From NCBI GenBank assembly GCA_017479645.1, contig JAFVBZ010000254.1:1-34363 (forward strand): a stretch of DNA of 34,363 nt, written 5' to 3'. Below are positions 7,543-15,367 of the stretch, piece after piece (the first letter of the stretch is position 1; each line of letters opens with the position of its first letter). Origin of the DNA: Ruminiclostridium sp. GTDB lineage: Bacteria; Bacillota; Clostridia; Oscillospirales; Ruminococcaceae. The notes under the pieces are model-generated. The model did not search any database and was not told the DNA's origin. It was given only the letters and a program-made list of their open reading frames with translations. The position numbers and the translations under genes were made by a program.

Positions 7543-8406
7543 TTACTTGATAACTTTTCCTTTTGTCTTTACTTTCACAGCCGCGCCGTGAGTACGGGCG
7601 GACTTTTTCTCCTTCGGGATCTCTGTCGGCTCCTCGAAGCCTCCTCTGTCCTCGAAAACCGCTTCCTCTTCCGTATCATAGCGTGAGTATTCGGGATTTT
7701 TCTCGCCCTTTGACTCATAGAAGGGGTCAATGATGAACTTCTGTATCACCGGGTACGCGCAGAATGTGGCGATGAAATTGAGCCACGCAAAGGGCAGTAC
7801 CGGCAGGAGCAGCATAGAGTACGGAAATCCGAGCATCATCAGCGCGATGATCGCAAACCACGCGAAGAATGCGGCGAAACTTCTCTTGAAGCCTACAACC
7901 ATGAGAATGAACGAGTTCTTGATTATCTGCGGGAGTTTAAGGTTGAGGGCGACTATCTGCGGATAGATGTAGAAGTGCATCATTATCACGAAAAAGCCCA
8001 TTGCCACCGACAGCGCAAGTATTATCTTCGTCTGCATGTCGGAAGTGTTCTGCAAAGCCGCGGAGTAGAAGTTCAGGTTATATGCGAGTATGAATATCAG
8101 TCCGAGGTCTATGATGCCGACGATAAGGGACTGTTTGAAATTCTTCTTGAAAGCTTCAAAGAACTCATGGAACACGAATATCGGTTCCCCTATCACGAAT
8201 TTGCGCATAAGCTGGGTCATTGCCGCTGTTGCGGGTCCGAATGTGACCACGGGAATGCAGAAAAGAACGTATATAAGATTGATCTGGAAGAACTTCCAGA
8301 ACTTTTCACCGAATATCTCCCAGAACAGAAAGAAGGCTTTTTTCTTAGGTCCGCCCTTCTGAACGCCACTTCCTGTTTTTCTGTAATTATATAAGCCGAA
8401 TGCCAT
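7543..8406 (-). CDS. DUF624 (YesL-like) membrane protein
   Basis: 287 residues with about five membrane segments. The segment near residues 42-65 (INLIYVLFCIPVVTFGPATAA) carries the conserved pattern of the DUF624/YesL family, and others follow around 95-115, 130-155, 175-195 and 195-220. A charged cytoplasmic N-terminus precedes the first, and a Lys/Glu-rich tail closes the protein. YesL-like proteins often lie beside carbohydrate-uptake genes but their biochemical role is unknown. Here it is the first gene of a long minus-strand train and has its own SigA promoter (8460-8488). The ATG at 8406 has GGAAGGG upstream. A link to the PHP and malic enzyme genes is suggested only by co-orientation. 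Confidence 0.88.
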   Translation of the reverse strand: MAFGLYNYRKTGSGVQKGGPKKKAFFLFWEIFGEKFWKFFQINLIYVLFCIPVVTFGPATAAMTQLMRKFVIGEPIFVFHEFFEAFKKNFKQSLIVGIIDLGLIFILAYNLNFYSAALQNTSDMQTKIILALSVAMGFFVIMMHFYIYPQIVALNLKLPQIIKNSFILMVVGFKRSFAAFFAWFAIIALMMLGFPYSMLLLPVLPFAWLNFIATFCAYPVIQKFIIDPFYESKGEKNPEYSRYDTEEEAVFEDRGGFEEPTEIPKEKKSARTHGAAVKVKTKGKVIK

Positions 8407-8459
8407 AAATACCCTTCCACAAACACGGCTCTTGCCGCAGAAAATAAAATACCAATCAT

Positions 8460-8488
8460 ATTATACTACATTTCGTCACATTTTGCAA
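8460..8488 (-). promoter_or_regulatory. SigA-type promoter for the DUF624 gene train
   Basis: On the minus strand TTGCAA (8488-8483), a 17-base spacer, then TATAAT (8465-8460), with TG-rich spacer end. It lies 54 bases upstream of the ATG at 8406 and is back to back with the uvrC promoter. Confidence 0.82.
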
Positions 8489-8557
8489 GCATTTTTTTGC
8501 TTTTTTACGAATACGGCGGGCTGATACACGGATCATTTCAAAAAAGAACGATAATAA

Positions 8558-8586
8558 TTGACATTTCGGGTAAAATATGTTATTAT
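8558..8586 (+). promoter_or_regulatory. SigA-type promoter for the uvrC operon
   Basis: TTGACA at 8558-8563, a 17-base spacer and TATTAT at 8581-8586, 43 bases before the uvrC start codon. One mismatch to consensus. No SOS (LexA) box was recognised close to it. Confidence 0.88.
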
Positions 8587-8629
8587 GTATATACTTGTAA
8601 TTCTGTACCGGGAGAGTGGTGGATAAGCT

Positions 8630-10453
8630 TTGTTTGAACGGCTCGAATATCTGCGCGAAAAATCAAACAAGCTCCCCTTGCGTCCCGGAGTATATCAGAT
8701 GAAGGACAAGTCCGGCAAGATAATCTATATCGGCAAGGCAAAGCTGTTAAAGAACCGCGTGACTTCCTATTTTCATGCTGTGGAAGCGCATAACGCAAAG
8801 ACCTATAAGCTCGTGTCGGTGATCTATGATTTCGATTTTATCGTATGCGATACCGAGCTGGACGCGCTGGTTCTTGAAGCAAGCCTCATCAAGCTTCATT
8901 CGCCGAAGTACAATATCCTGCTGAAGGACGACAAGGGCTTCAGCTATTTCCGCATAACCGGCGGAGATTATCCGCGGATATGCCATTCCTTCAAGAACGA
9001 CGATCCCGCTTCCGCATACATCGGTCCGTATATGAGCGCGTGGACGGTCAAGCAGACCTGTGAGGAGTGCAATAAAATATTCATGCTCCCCACCTGCAAT
9101 AAAGAGTTCCCCCGCGATTTCGGCAAGGAGCGCCCCTGCCTCAACTACCACATCAAGCGCTGCATGGGCGTGTGCAAGGGCAATATCTCCCCGGAAGAAT
9201 ACGGCGGTATCATCAGACAGGCTGTCGATTACATCAGAAACGGCAGCAAGGACAGTGTTGAGCGGCTCACCGAGGAAATGAACGCGGCGGCGGAAGCACT
9301 CGAATTTGAGAAGGCGGCAAAGCTCCGTGACAGGATCGCCGCAATAGAACGCGCCGCGAACGTGCAGTCAATACGCTCGGAACGGGATATAAGCTGCGAT
9401 GTGTTTGCCCTTTCGCACAACACGGGACTTACGGCGGCTGCCGTGGTCAAGTACAGGAACGGTCAGCTCATCGACAAGGAAAACTACTTCATCGGAGATG
9501 AGGGCGAGCCGGAATTTATGCGCTCGGAGTTCCTTATGCGCTATTACGAGAACGGCAGAGAGATACCGAAGCTGATACTGCTGGACGGCGATACCGAGGA
9601 CAACGGACTGCTGGAGGAATACTTCCGCGGCATTTCCGGTCACAAGGTGTCGATAAATGTTCCGAAACGGGGCGAGAACCTTGTTCTCTCAACGCTTGCC
9701 AAGAGCAATGCGGACGAGTATCTCGCGCTCCGGGTTGGACGGACAAGCCGTGAGATAACCGCGCTCCAGGATCTCCAGAAACTTCTCGGGCTGAAGAAGA
9801 TACCCGAACTGATCGAAAGCTACGATATATCCAATATGGGCGAACAGACACGCGTTGCGGGTATGATAACATATAAGAACGGCAGACCGTACAAGGCGGG
9901 CTACCGAAGATTCAACATCAAGGACGTTGCCGGTATAGATGACTACGCCTGTATGCAGGAAGTCCTCCGCAGACGCTTCACCCATTACCTCGACGGCGAC
10001 GAAAGCTTCTCCGAGCGCCCCGATCTTATCCTGCTGGACGGCGGAAAGGGTCATGTGGCGGCAGTTCGGGAAGTGTTCGATGAAATGGGCATAGATGTGC
10101 CGCTGTTCGGACTCGTCAAAGACGACAAGCACCGCACCCGCGCGATAGCTGCGGACGGCGGCGAGATACAGGTGAACGCGAACCGCAACCTGTTCAGACT
10201 GCTGACAGAGATACAGGACGAGGTACACCGCTACTCGATCAACTATCAGCGCAAGAAGCACAAGATGACGCAGTACGAACTTGATCTCACCAAAGTGAAC
10301 GGCATCGGCGAGAAAAAAGCGCTGGCACTTCTTAAAGAATACAAGACAAAACAGGGCATAAAAGCCGCCACAGTCGAACAGCTGATGCAGACCGCAAAGA
10401 TCAGCAGAGAGACTGCAGAAGAGTTGTATGTCTTTGTACAGGACGCATTCTGA
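8630..10453 (+). CDS. uvrC: UvrABC system protein C (excinuclease subunit)
   Basis: UvrC makes both incisions beside a bulky DNA lesion in nucleotide excision repair, working after UvrA and UvrB. 607 residues, standard length. The GIY-YIG nuclease opens the protein (GVY at 20-22, YIG at 33-35). The Cys-containing segment PTCNKEF...RPCLNYHIKRCMGVC follows, then a UVR helix pair (EALEFEKAAKLRDRIAAIE, about 220-240), the RNase H-like second nuclease region with ESYDISNMG and LILLDGGKGHV, and a C-terminal helix-hairpin-helix (VNGIGEKKALALL). The start is TTG at 8630, supported by GGTGG about 8 bases upstream and by the match of the N-terminus to the family. First gene of an operon with rsmD and coaD. 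Confidence 0.98.
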   Translation: MFERLEYLREKSNKLPLRPGVYQMKDKSGKIIYIGKAKLLKNRVTSYFHAVEAHNAKTYKLVSVIYDFDFIVCDTELDALVLEASLIKLHSPKYNILLKDDKGFSYFRITGGDYPRICHSFKNDDPASAYIGPYMSAWTVKQTCEECNKIFMLPTCNKEFPRDFGKERPCLNYHIKRCMGVCKGNISPEEYGGIIRQAVDYIRNGSKDSVERLTEEMNAAAEALEFEKAAKLRDRIAAIERAANVQSIRSERDISCDVFALSHNTGLTAAAVVKYRNGQLIDKENYFIGDEGEPEFMRSEFLMRYYENGREIPKLILLDGDTEDNGLLEEYFRGISGHKVSINVPKRGENLVLSTLAKSNADEYLALRVGRTSREITALQDLQKLLGLKKIPELIESYDISNMGEQTRVAGMITYKNGRPYKAGYRRFNIKDVAGIDDYACMQEVLRRRFTHYLDGDESFSERPDLILLDGGKGHVAAVREVFDEMGIDVPLFGLVKDDKHRTRAIAADGGEIQVNANRNLFRLLTEIQDEVHRYSINYQRKKHKMTQYELDLTKVNGIGEKKALALLKEYKTKQGIKAATVEQLMQTAKISRETAEELYVFVQDAF

Positions 10454-10489
10454 CATATTACCGATAATAGAAGACCGAAAGGATAAGTT

Positions 10490-11056
10490 ATGAGAGTTAT
10501 TACGGGAAAAGCCCGTGGAATGAAGCTCAGGTCGCTGGAAGGCACCGACGTTATAAGACCCACTGCCGACGCGGTAAAGGAAGCTATGTTCAGCATCGTG
10601 CAGTTCGATCTCGATGAGGACAGCGTAGTGCTCGATCTCTTTGCCGGCTCCGGTCAGCTCGGTATCGAAGCACTCAGTCGGGGTGCAAAAAAGGCTTACT
10701 TCGTTGACAGCAGCCGTGAGTCGATAGCGGTGATACGGGAAAACCTTGCACACACGAAGCTTGAAGACCAGGCGCAGGTCATTAATATGCCCAATTCCGC
10801 ATTTTTGCGCACCGCACGGGAAAAGATAGATATAGCATTCCTCGATCCGCCTTACGGAAAAGACCTGATAAAGCGCTCGCTCCCTGCACTCACGGAAATA
10901 ATGAGCGAAAACGGCATAATCGTCTGCGAACATGAGAAGGAATGCAGGCTCCCCGAGGAGGAGAACGGATTTGTGATATCCGGAAAATACAGATACGGAA
11001 AGATCGCCCTCACCGTTTACAAGCGGAAAGAGAGCGAGGAAACGGAGACTGAATGA
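10490..11056 (+). CDS. rsmD: 16S rRNA (guanine(966)-N(2))-methyltransferase
   Basis: Methylates G966 (E. coli numbering) of 16S rRNA using S-adenosylmethionine. 188 residues, normal for RsmD. N-terminal MRVITGKARGMKL and RPTADAVKEAMFSI are family signatures. The SAM-binding motif VLDLFAGSGQLGIEALSRGA lies at 47-66 and the catalytic DPPY at 119-122. The ATG at 10490 has AAAGGA upstream and sits 36 bases after uvrC. Its stop overlaps the coaD start as ATGA, so the two are translationally coupled, a pairing common in Firmicutes. Confidence 0.97.
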   Translation: MRVITGKARGMKLRSLEGTDVIRPTADAVKEAMFSIVQFDLDEDSVVLDLFAGSGQLGIEALSRGAKKAYFVDSSRESIAVIRENLAHTKLEDQAQVINMPNSAFLRTAREKIDIAFLDPPYGKDLIKRSLPALTEIMSENGIIVCEHEKECRLPEEENGFVISGKYRYGKIALTVYKRKESEETETE

Positions 11057-11559
11057 AGAAAGCAATTTATCCGGGAAGCTTCGATCCCGTGACCAACGGT
11101 CATTACGAGATAATCAAACGCGCGTCGGGTATGTTCGACCGCCTCATAGTGCTGATCTCGGTAAATCCGAACAAGCACTCCAGCTTTACTGTCGAAGAAC
11201 GCGCAGACCTGTTAAGGCGCGTGTGCTACGATATACCTAATGTACAGATAGACAGCTGCAGCGGACTTATCGTTGACTATTTCAAGGAGCATGACTGCGA
11301 CATTATCGTAAAGGGACTGCGCGCAATGTCCGATTTCGAGACAGAGTTCCAGATGGCGCATGTCAACAAGCATCTCTGCCCCCGTGCGGAGACGGTATTC
11401 CTGTGCGCAGACAACGAGAACACATACCTGTCATCGAGCATGGTCAAACAGATAGCGGTATTCGGAGGCGATATCTCGCCTTTCGTACCCGAATCTATCA
11501 AAGAAGATATAATGAAAAGACTTGATACAACAAAGACAAACGGAGGAACACAGAAATGA
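11053..11559 (+). CDS. coaD: Phosphopantetheine adenylyltransferase
   Basis: Catalyses the penultimate step of coenzyme A synthesis, joining 4'-phosphopantetheine with ATP to give dephospho-CoA. 168 residues, typical. The nucleotidyltransferase motif is TNGH at 14-17 inside YPGSFDPVTNGHYEII, with the KGLR segment near 87-90 and the SSSMVK phosphate-binding motif at 127-132. The start overlaps the rsmD stop by 4 bases, and the stop overlaps the next gene start by 4 bases. So it sits in the middle of a tightly coupled set. Confidence 0.98.
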   Translation: MKKAIYPGSFDPVTNGHYEIIKRASGMFDRLIVLISVNPNKHSSFTVEERADLLRRVCYDIPNVQIDSCSGLIVDYFKEHDCDIIVKGLRAMSDFETEFQMAHVNKHLCPRAETVFLCADNENTYLSSSMVKQIAVFGGDISPFVPESIKEDIMKRLDTTKTNGGTQK

Positions 11560-12008
11560 GTATTGATGAAATTCTTGAAATGATGGACGATATGCTGGAC
11601 AAGGCGGTTAATATGCCGTTTTCGAGCAAGAAGTCGCTGATCGACGTTGACAAGATGCGCGAGCTTATCGACGAGATACGTCTCAATATGCCGCGCGAGA
11701 TAAAGCAGGCACATGACCTTGTAAATGACCGCAAGACCATACTCAACGACGCAAAGAATGAAGCTGCATCTATCGTTCAGCGTGCCGAACAGCGTGCAGC
11801 CGCAATGGTAGCACAGCAGGAGATCGTGCGCCAGGCTACCGCAAAGGCGAACGAGATCAATGCGGCAGCGCAGGAGCAGACCAAGGAACTGCGCGACATG
11901 ACCAACAAGTACGTTGACAATATGCTCACCAAGATCGAGGAGCTTCTCTCCAACGACATTATCGACGTCAAGAAAGCCCGCAGTGCATTAAAGAATACGA
12001 TCAAGTGA
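11556..12008 (+). CDS. Coiled-coil protein of unknown function downstream of coaD
   Basis: 150 residues, starting in an ATGA overlap with coaD. The protein is almost wholly helical and charged, with a long Ala/Gln/Glu/Lys heptad region from about residue 50 to 125 (NDAKNEAASIVQRAEQRAAAMVAQQ and onward). That stretch resembles stator or DivIVA-like coiled coils. There is no membrane segment or signal. Similar small coiled-coil proteins, often named ATPase-like, are found after coaD in many Clostridia (family recollection, not checked). Possible roles are scaffold or membrane-associated adaptor. It is the last gene before a strong terminator. Confidence 0.85.
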   Translation: MSIDEILEMMDDMLDKAVNMPFSSKKSLIDVDKMRELIDEIRLNMPREIKQAHDLVNDRKTILNDAKNEAASIVQRAEQRAAAMVAQQEIVRQATAKANEINAAAQEQTKELRDMTNKYVDNMLTKIEELLSNDIIDVKKARSALKNTIK

Positions 12009-12050
12009 ACCGGTGAATAAGATAGCCTGCTGATTATTAATTCTCAATTA

Positions 12051-12080
12051 AAAAAGTCCTCCTTTCGGAGGACTTTTTTT
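12051..12080. terminator. Bidirectional intrinsic terminator
   Basis: AAAAAGTCCTCC, loop TTTC, GGAGGACTTTTTTT: an 11-12 bp stem with A-run before and T-run after. It ends the uvrC operon (plus) and can also serve the FliD-like gene (minus), whose stop is 13 bases away. Confidence 0.92.
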
Positions 12081-12092
12081 GACATCATTCTA

Positions 12093-12800
12093 TCAGAATA
12101 ACTGATTGTAGAGAACTCCGCTCAGTGCGGAAGCATTGGAGCTGGCGACAGTACCCGATTTGGTATAAGTGCTGTTCGCGTCAAGATAGGCTGCGGTCTG
12201 TGCATACGCATTGATCGCATTTGCCTGCTCGGACATGAAGCTTGCGTAGGAATTCTTCTTGCCGAAGATCTCCTCACGGGCTTCTGCGCTCGAATTGCTG
12301 AAAGTATCCTTATCAATGGAAAGCTTGCCGTCGTTTCCTACGGAAATGCCGACTTTAGCAAGTTTATTGGAGTAAGCGCTGGTCATCTTCGCAACAAACT
12401 CGGATTTGCCGGAAACTGTGGAGTTGCCGGATCCTCTGGTTGAAGAGTAAAGCTCATTGTAGCTGTCAACAAAGGACTGTGCAGCGGAAAGTGCCTTCTC
12501 GTTGTCAACCTCGCCTGTTTTGGCGTCCTCCTTGAACGCGGACTCGAGATTCGATACCGCAGTCTTAAGGTTGGAAGAATACGTCTTGAGCTTGTCGTTG
12601 TTTGCAGCGGAATACGCGGTCGAAGACGATGTCTTCTTGTTTGTATTCTCAAGCTTGCTCGCAGCCTCCTTTGCGGAGTCGGCAGCGTTCGACTTCTGCA
12701 TTGCGAAGTAGGACTTGTAGAGATTCTTGCTTACGCGGAAATCACTCCATTGATTAAGAACGTTACTCATGGACGAGTAAAATAAACTCATGTCGCTCAT
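12093..12800 (-). CDS. FliD C-terminal-like / filament-cap-like coiled-coil protein
   Basis: 235 residues with no cysteine, no signal peptide and a Ser/Ala/Asn/Lys-rich composition typical of flagellar axial proteins. Residues about 105-200 resemble the C-terminal part of the flagellar hook-associated protein FliD: FVDSYNELYSS, then KLAKVGISVGNDGKLSIDKDTF (the lGi...dGkLslD pattern). The usual N-terminal FliD half is absent, so it is at most a short relative. No other flagellar gene is in the window, so it could equally be part of a non-flagellar surface or export system. It has a GGGAAG ribosome binding site before the ATG at 12800 and lies 139 bases after the DUF5610-like gene, possibly cotranscribed. 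Confidence 0.7.
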   Translation of the reverse strand: MSDMSLFYSSMSNVLNQWSDFRVSKNLYKSYFAMQKSNAADSAKEAASKLENTNKKTSSSTAYSAANNDKLKTYSSNLKTAVSNLESAFKEDAKTGEVDNEKALSAAQSFVDSYNELYSSTRGSGNSTVSGKSEFVAKMTSAYSNKLAKVGISVGNDGKLSIDKDTFSNSSAEAREEIFGKKNSYASFMSEQANAINAYAQTAAYLDANSTYTKSGTVASSNASALSGVLYNQLF

Positions 12801-12843
12801 ATTATCACTTCCCTTCGATAGTGCGGATATCCGGAGCCGTTCC

Positions 12844-12880
12844 CGTAATGCGGCAGAAAGCGCATTTAGCGCACATTACG
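12844..12880. repeat. Inverted repeat between DUF5610-like and FliD-like genes
   Basis: CGTAATG at 12844-12850 pairs with CATTACG at 12874-12880, and inner GCGC/GCGC segments can also pair. There is no T-run. Direct copies of TACCGGT also flank the DUF5610-like stop (near 12923-12942). It might be an RNA processing or attenuation signal between the two genes. Confidence 0.45.
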
Positions 12881-12939
12881 CGGTTTCGGGTACCGCCGAT
12901 TGAGCTGTGAATGATGTCATTTACCGGTAACAGTACCGG

Positions 12940-13320
12940 TTACTGTGCAGCAGCCTGAGCCGCAGCATCAGACTGGGCGTTGAATTCCTTCTCCCAGTCA
13001 TCGAAGCCCTTGCGGACAAGTTCGGCAGTCTGATTGCAGACATCGGGAAGATTTCCTCCCCAGATGCCGGAGCACTCACCGAAGCCCTTCTCGAATGCGT
13101 CTTTGACCTTCTTGAAGTTGTCGGGATCGTTGCCTGCAAGACTCTTGGCAAAATCGAGGATACGATTTGCCGTCTTTTCCGCACCCCAGAAATCCTCGGA
13201 GCCGTCGCTCTCGATATAGTCGAGACCGTAGCTCTTCATTATGGACTCAAGTGTAAGCCCTTCCTTCTTGCCGGAAGAATTAGCCGCCTGACCGAGGAGC
13301 TGCGAAACCATGTTCTTCAT
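12940..13320 (-). CDS. DUF5610-like domain (downstream part of an amber-interrupted gene)
   Basis: 126 residues holding a compact helical domain with FWGAEKTANRILDFAKSLAG, then ENDP-like spacing, VKDAFEKGFGECSGIWGGNLP and TAELVRKGFDDWEKEF. I recognise this pattern as that of DUF5610, whose function is unknown. The tail is Ala/Gln-rich. It is in exactly the same frame as the 83-residue open frame upstream, and only TAG-AAC-GAA-GGC separates that frame from the ATG here. One C-to-T change (CAG to TAG) would explain the split. If it is expressed alone, translation must re-initiate at the ATG at 13320, where GAAGG lies too close to be a normal ribosome binding site. Confidence 0.75.
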   Translation of the reverse strand: MKNMVSQLLGQAANSSGKKEGLTLESIMKSYGLDYIESDGSEDFWGAEKTANRILDFAKSLAGNDPDNFKKVKDAFEKGFGECSGIWGGNLPDVCNQTAELVRKGFDDWEKEFNAQSDAAAQAAAQ

Positions 13321-13329
13321 GCCTTCGTT

Positions 13330-13581
13330 CTAGATATTGAGAGCGGATTTGCCCGCGTGCTCAGTAGCTATGCCCTTGGTGTAGGTGTTGTTCTTAACGG
13401 AGCTGTCGGAGCGCTCGAACTTATCGGTGCGCTTTTCGGAAGCCTTTTCAGCCGATTTTTCCTCTGCTGCGGACGAGGTCTTCTTAGCGGAATCTTCTAC
13501 CTTGTCGGTTTTCTGCTTTCCGTAAGCCTTGCCTGCATTAGCGGGAGAATAGCCGCCGTTTATGGAATTAAGCATGCTCAT
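13330..13581 (-). CDS. Low-complexity N-terminal part of the amber-interrupted DUF5610-like gene
   Basis: 83 codons from ATG 13581 to TAG 13330-13332. The product is a disordered Lys/Ser/Glu/Ala-rich stretch (TDKVEDSAKKTSSAAEEKSAEK and onward) with no domain, hydrophobic core or signal. Read through the TAG it would join smoothly to the DUF5610-like domain, giving about 213 residues with a flexible N-terminus and folded C-terminus, a usual layout for such proteins. AAAGGA lies about 10 bases before the ATG. It follows a 15-codon leader frame in the same frame, stopping 3 bases before this start. Confidence 0.65.
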   Translation of the reverse strand: MSMLNSINGGYSPANAGKAYGKQKTDKVEDSAKKTSSAAEEKSAEKASEKRTDKFERSDSSVKNNTYTKGIATEHAGKSALNI

Positions 13582-13584
13582 ACG

Positions 13585-13632
13585 TTACCATTCCTTTCTT
13601 CCCGAGGTGCGGTATGAAAATGTACTTCTCAT
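13585..13632 (-). CDS. Possible 15-residue leader peptide
   Basis: ATG at 13632 with an excellent AAGGAGG 8 bases upstream opens MRSTFSYRTSGRKEW and stops at TAA 13587-13585. Only CGT separates it from the next ATG, and it is in the same frame. The ribosome binding site here is better than that of the following gene, so translational coupling or leader control is plausible. The ATG lies inside a near-palindrome (13611-13635). No run of one amino acid suggests classical attenuation. Confidence 0.4.
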   Translation of the reverse strand: MRSTFSYRTSGRKEW

Positions 13633-13635
13633 ACC
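13611..13635. promoter_or_regulatory. Near-palindrome at the leader start, possible operator or RNA hairpin
   Basis: GGTATGA (13611-13617) and TCATACC (13629-13635) form 7-bp arms around an 11-base centre with GTAC. It covers the start codon of the leader frame and is 8 bases from its Shine-Dalgarno. Folding of the RNA or binding of a regulator could control translation or transcription. Confidence 0.45.
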
Positions 13636-13862
13636 GATTCCTCCTTGAATTTTGTAGCCGGAGCATTTCCGTCTGCCCCGGAAAAAAATCCGGCAAGGCG
13701 CAATTCCCTTACGCCTCGATTATTATATCGTCACAAACTTTAAAAACTTTAGTAAAATATCAATATTTTTTCTTCTTCTGCGCGAAATGCCGTAAAACCG
13801 GCGCGAAAAGCTTCCTTCATTCATAAAATCGGACAGAAAGCATGCAAAAGTGCGTTAATTGC
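13636..13862. other. Divergent intergenic region between DUF5610-like locus and amino acid symporter
   Basis: No gene is seen here. On the minus strand a TATAAT-like box lies at 13727-13722, without a convincing -35, which could start the DUF5610-like transcript. Downstream of it the leader holds two small hairpins (GGCG...CGCC at about 13695-13713, and CCGGATTTTTTTCCGG at 13678-13693). The rest is AT-rich. Confidence 0.4.
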
Positions 13863-13891
13863 TTGACAAACAGTTCAAAATAATGTAAAAT
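13863..13891 (+). promoter_or_regulatory. SigA-type promoter for the amino acid symporter operon
   Basis: TTGACA at 13863-13868, 17-base spacer, TAAAAT at 13886-13891, 50 bases before the start codon at 13942. Confidence 0.88.
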
Positions 13892-13941
13892 CTTAATATA
13901 TATGTATAAAGGACATACTTCGCAACACAGGAGGACTGCCA

Positions 13942-15348
13942 ATGGCGGCAATCGACGCGATAATAAAACAGATAGATGATATTGTATGGGGCGTACCGCT
14001 GATAGTTCTGATACTCGCCTGCGGCATTATGCTCACCATAAGGCTGCGCTTCGTTCAGATACGAAAGCTCGGCAAGAGCTTCAAATATATGCTGCATGAC
14101 GATGACAGCGGACACGGCGATGTTTCGAGCTTCGCCGCACTCTGTACTGCCCTTTCCGCCACTGTCGGCACCGGCAACATCGTGGGCGTTGCCACCGCGG
14201 TATCTACAGGCGGCGCAGGTGCGCTCTTATGGATGGAAGTCGCTGCCCTGTTCGGAATGGCGACAAAATACGCCGAGGGACTTCTTGCGATAAAATACCG
14301 CACCAAAGACCAGAACGGCAATATCCTCGGCGGTCCGTTCTACTACATAGAAAACGGCATGGGCAAAAAATGGAAGTGGCTCGCAAAGATCTTCGCGTTC
14401 TTCGGCGTTTTTGTCGGATTAATGGGTATCGGTACATTCACGCAGATCAACGGTATAACCTCGGCAGTAAAGAACTACTTTGACCCGGAATCGCTCAATA
14501 CGGTCAGCATTTTCGGAAGTGAATACAGCATCTCGGTCGTTATCGCAGGAATTATAATAACCGTACTTGCCGCACTTGTACTTATCGGCGGTCTGAAGAG
14601 CATATCTTCTGTTGCGCAGGTAGTTGTTCCGGCGATGATAATCACTTATGTGGGCTGCTGTCTGACAGTTCTGCTCACACACATACCGGAAATACCCGCG
14701 GCTGTCGTTGAGATAGTTGAGAGCGCATTCGGTCTCCGCCCGATAGCCGGCGGAATCGCAGGTATTTCGATAGTTATCCTGTCGGCGCAGAGAGGTATAG
14801 CCCGCGGTATATTCTCGAATGAAGCGGGTCTCGGTTCCGCGCCTATCGCTGCATCTGCCGCAAAGACAAAAGAGCCTGTGAGACAGGGTCTTGTATCTAT
14901 GATAGGTACGTTCATCGACACGATAATCGTCTGCACAATGACGGGACTTGTAATAGTTATCGAGGGAAGCCATACAAAGGGACTGCAGGGCGTTGATATA
15001 ACGATAGACGCGTTCACCAGCGGACTCCCGCTCCCTCCGAGAGTAAGTGCATTCATAGTAATGGTGTGTCTCGCGGTATTCGCGTTTACGACAATTCTCG
15101 GCTGGAACTACTATTCCGAGCGCTGTCTTTCTTATCTGATAAAACCGCACAAGTATGTAACTATCAGTTACAGGTGGATCTACATAGCCGCTGTATTTAT
15201 CGGACCATATCTCACAGTTGAAGCGGTATGGAACATTGCCGACATCTTCAACGGACTTATGGCGCTGCCGAATATTGTCGCACTTGTTGCGCTTTCCGGT
15301 GTAGTACAGCGGGAAACAAAGGATTATCTGCAGAGGACCGGAGACTGA
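13942..15348 (+). CDS. Alanine/glycine:cation symporter (AGCS family)
   Basis: 468 residues, about ten or eleven membrane helices, the normal size for sodium:alanine/glycine symporters that import small neutral amino acids. Signatures include TVGTGNIVGVATAVSTGGAGA around residues 74-94, WMEVAALFGMATKYAEGLLA, the GIARGIFSNEAGLGSAPIAA segment near residue 290, and WNYYSERCLSYL near 395. AGGAGG lies 9 bases before the ATG, and a consensus promoter is upstream. A SLOG-family gene follows 19 bases after the stop. The exact substrate (alanine, glycine or glutamine) cannot be told from sequence. Confidence 0.95.
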   Translation: MAAIDAIIKQIDDIVWGVPLIVLILACGIMLTIRLRFVQIRKLGKSFKYMLHDDDSGHGDVSSFAALCTALSATVGTGNIVGVATAVSTGGAGALLWMEVAALFGMATKYAEGLLAIKYRTKDQNGNILGGPFYYIENGMGKKWKWLAKIFAFFGVFVGLMGIGTFTQINGITSAVKNYFDPESLNTVSIFGSEYSISVVIAGIIITVLAALVLIGGLKSISSVAQVVVPAMIITYVGCCLTVLLTHIPEIPAAVVEIVESAFGLRPIAGGIAGISIVILSAQRGIARGIFSNEAGLGSAPIAASAAKTKEPVRQGLVSMIGTFIDTIIVCTMTGLVIVIEGSHTKGLQGVDITIDAFTSGLPLPPRVSAFIVMVCLAVFAFTTILGWNYYSERCLSYLIKPHKYVTISYRWIYIAAVFIGPYLTVEAVWNIADIFNGLMALPNIVALVALSGVVQRETKDYLQRTGD

Positions 15349-15367
15349 CCGGACGGAGGTTTTAGCT

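Noticed and set aside
9689-11065. A 458-codon minus-strand open frame opposite uvrC, rsmD and coaD
   Set aside because: No domain, no ribosome binding site, and fully covered by three well-supported genes on the plus strand.
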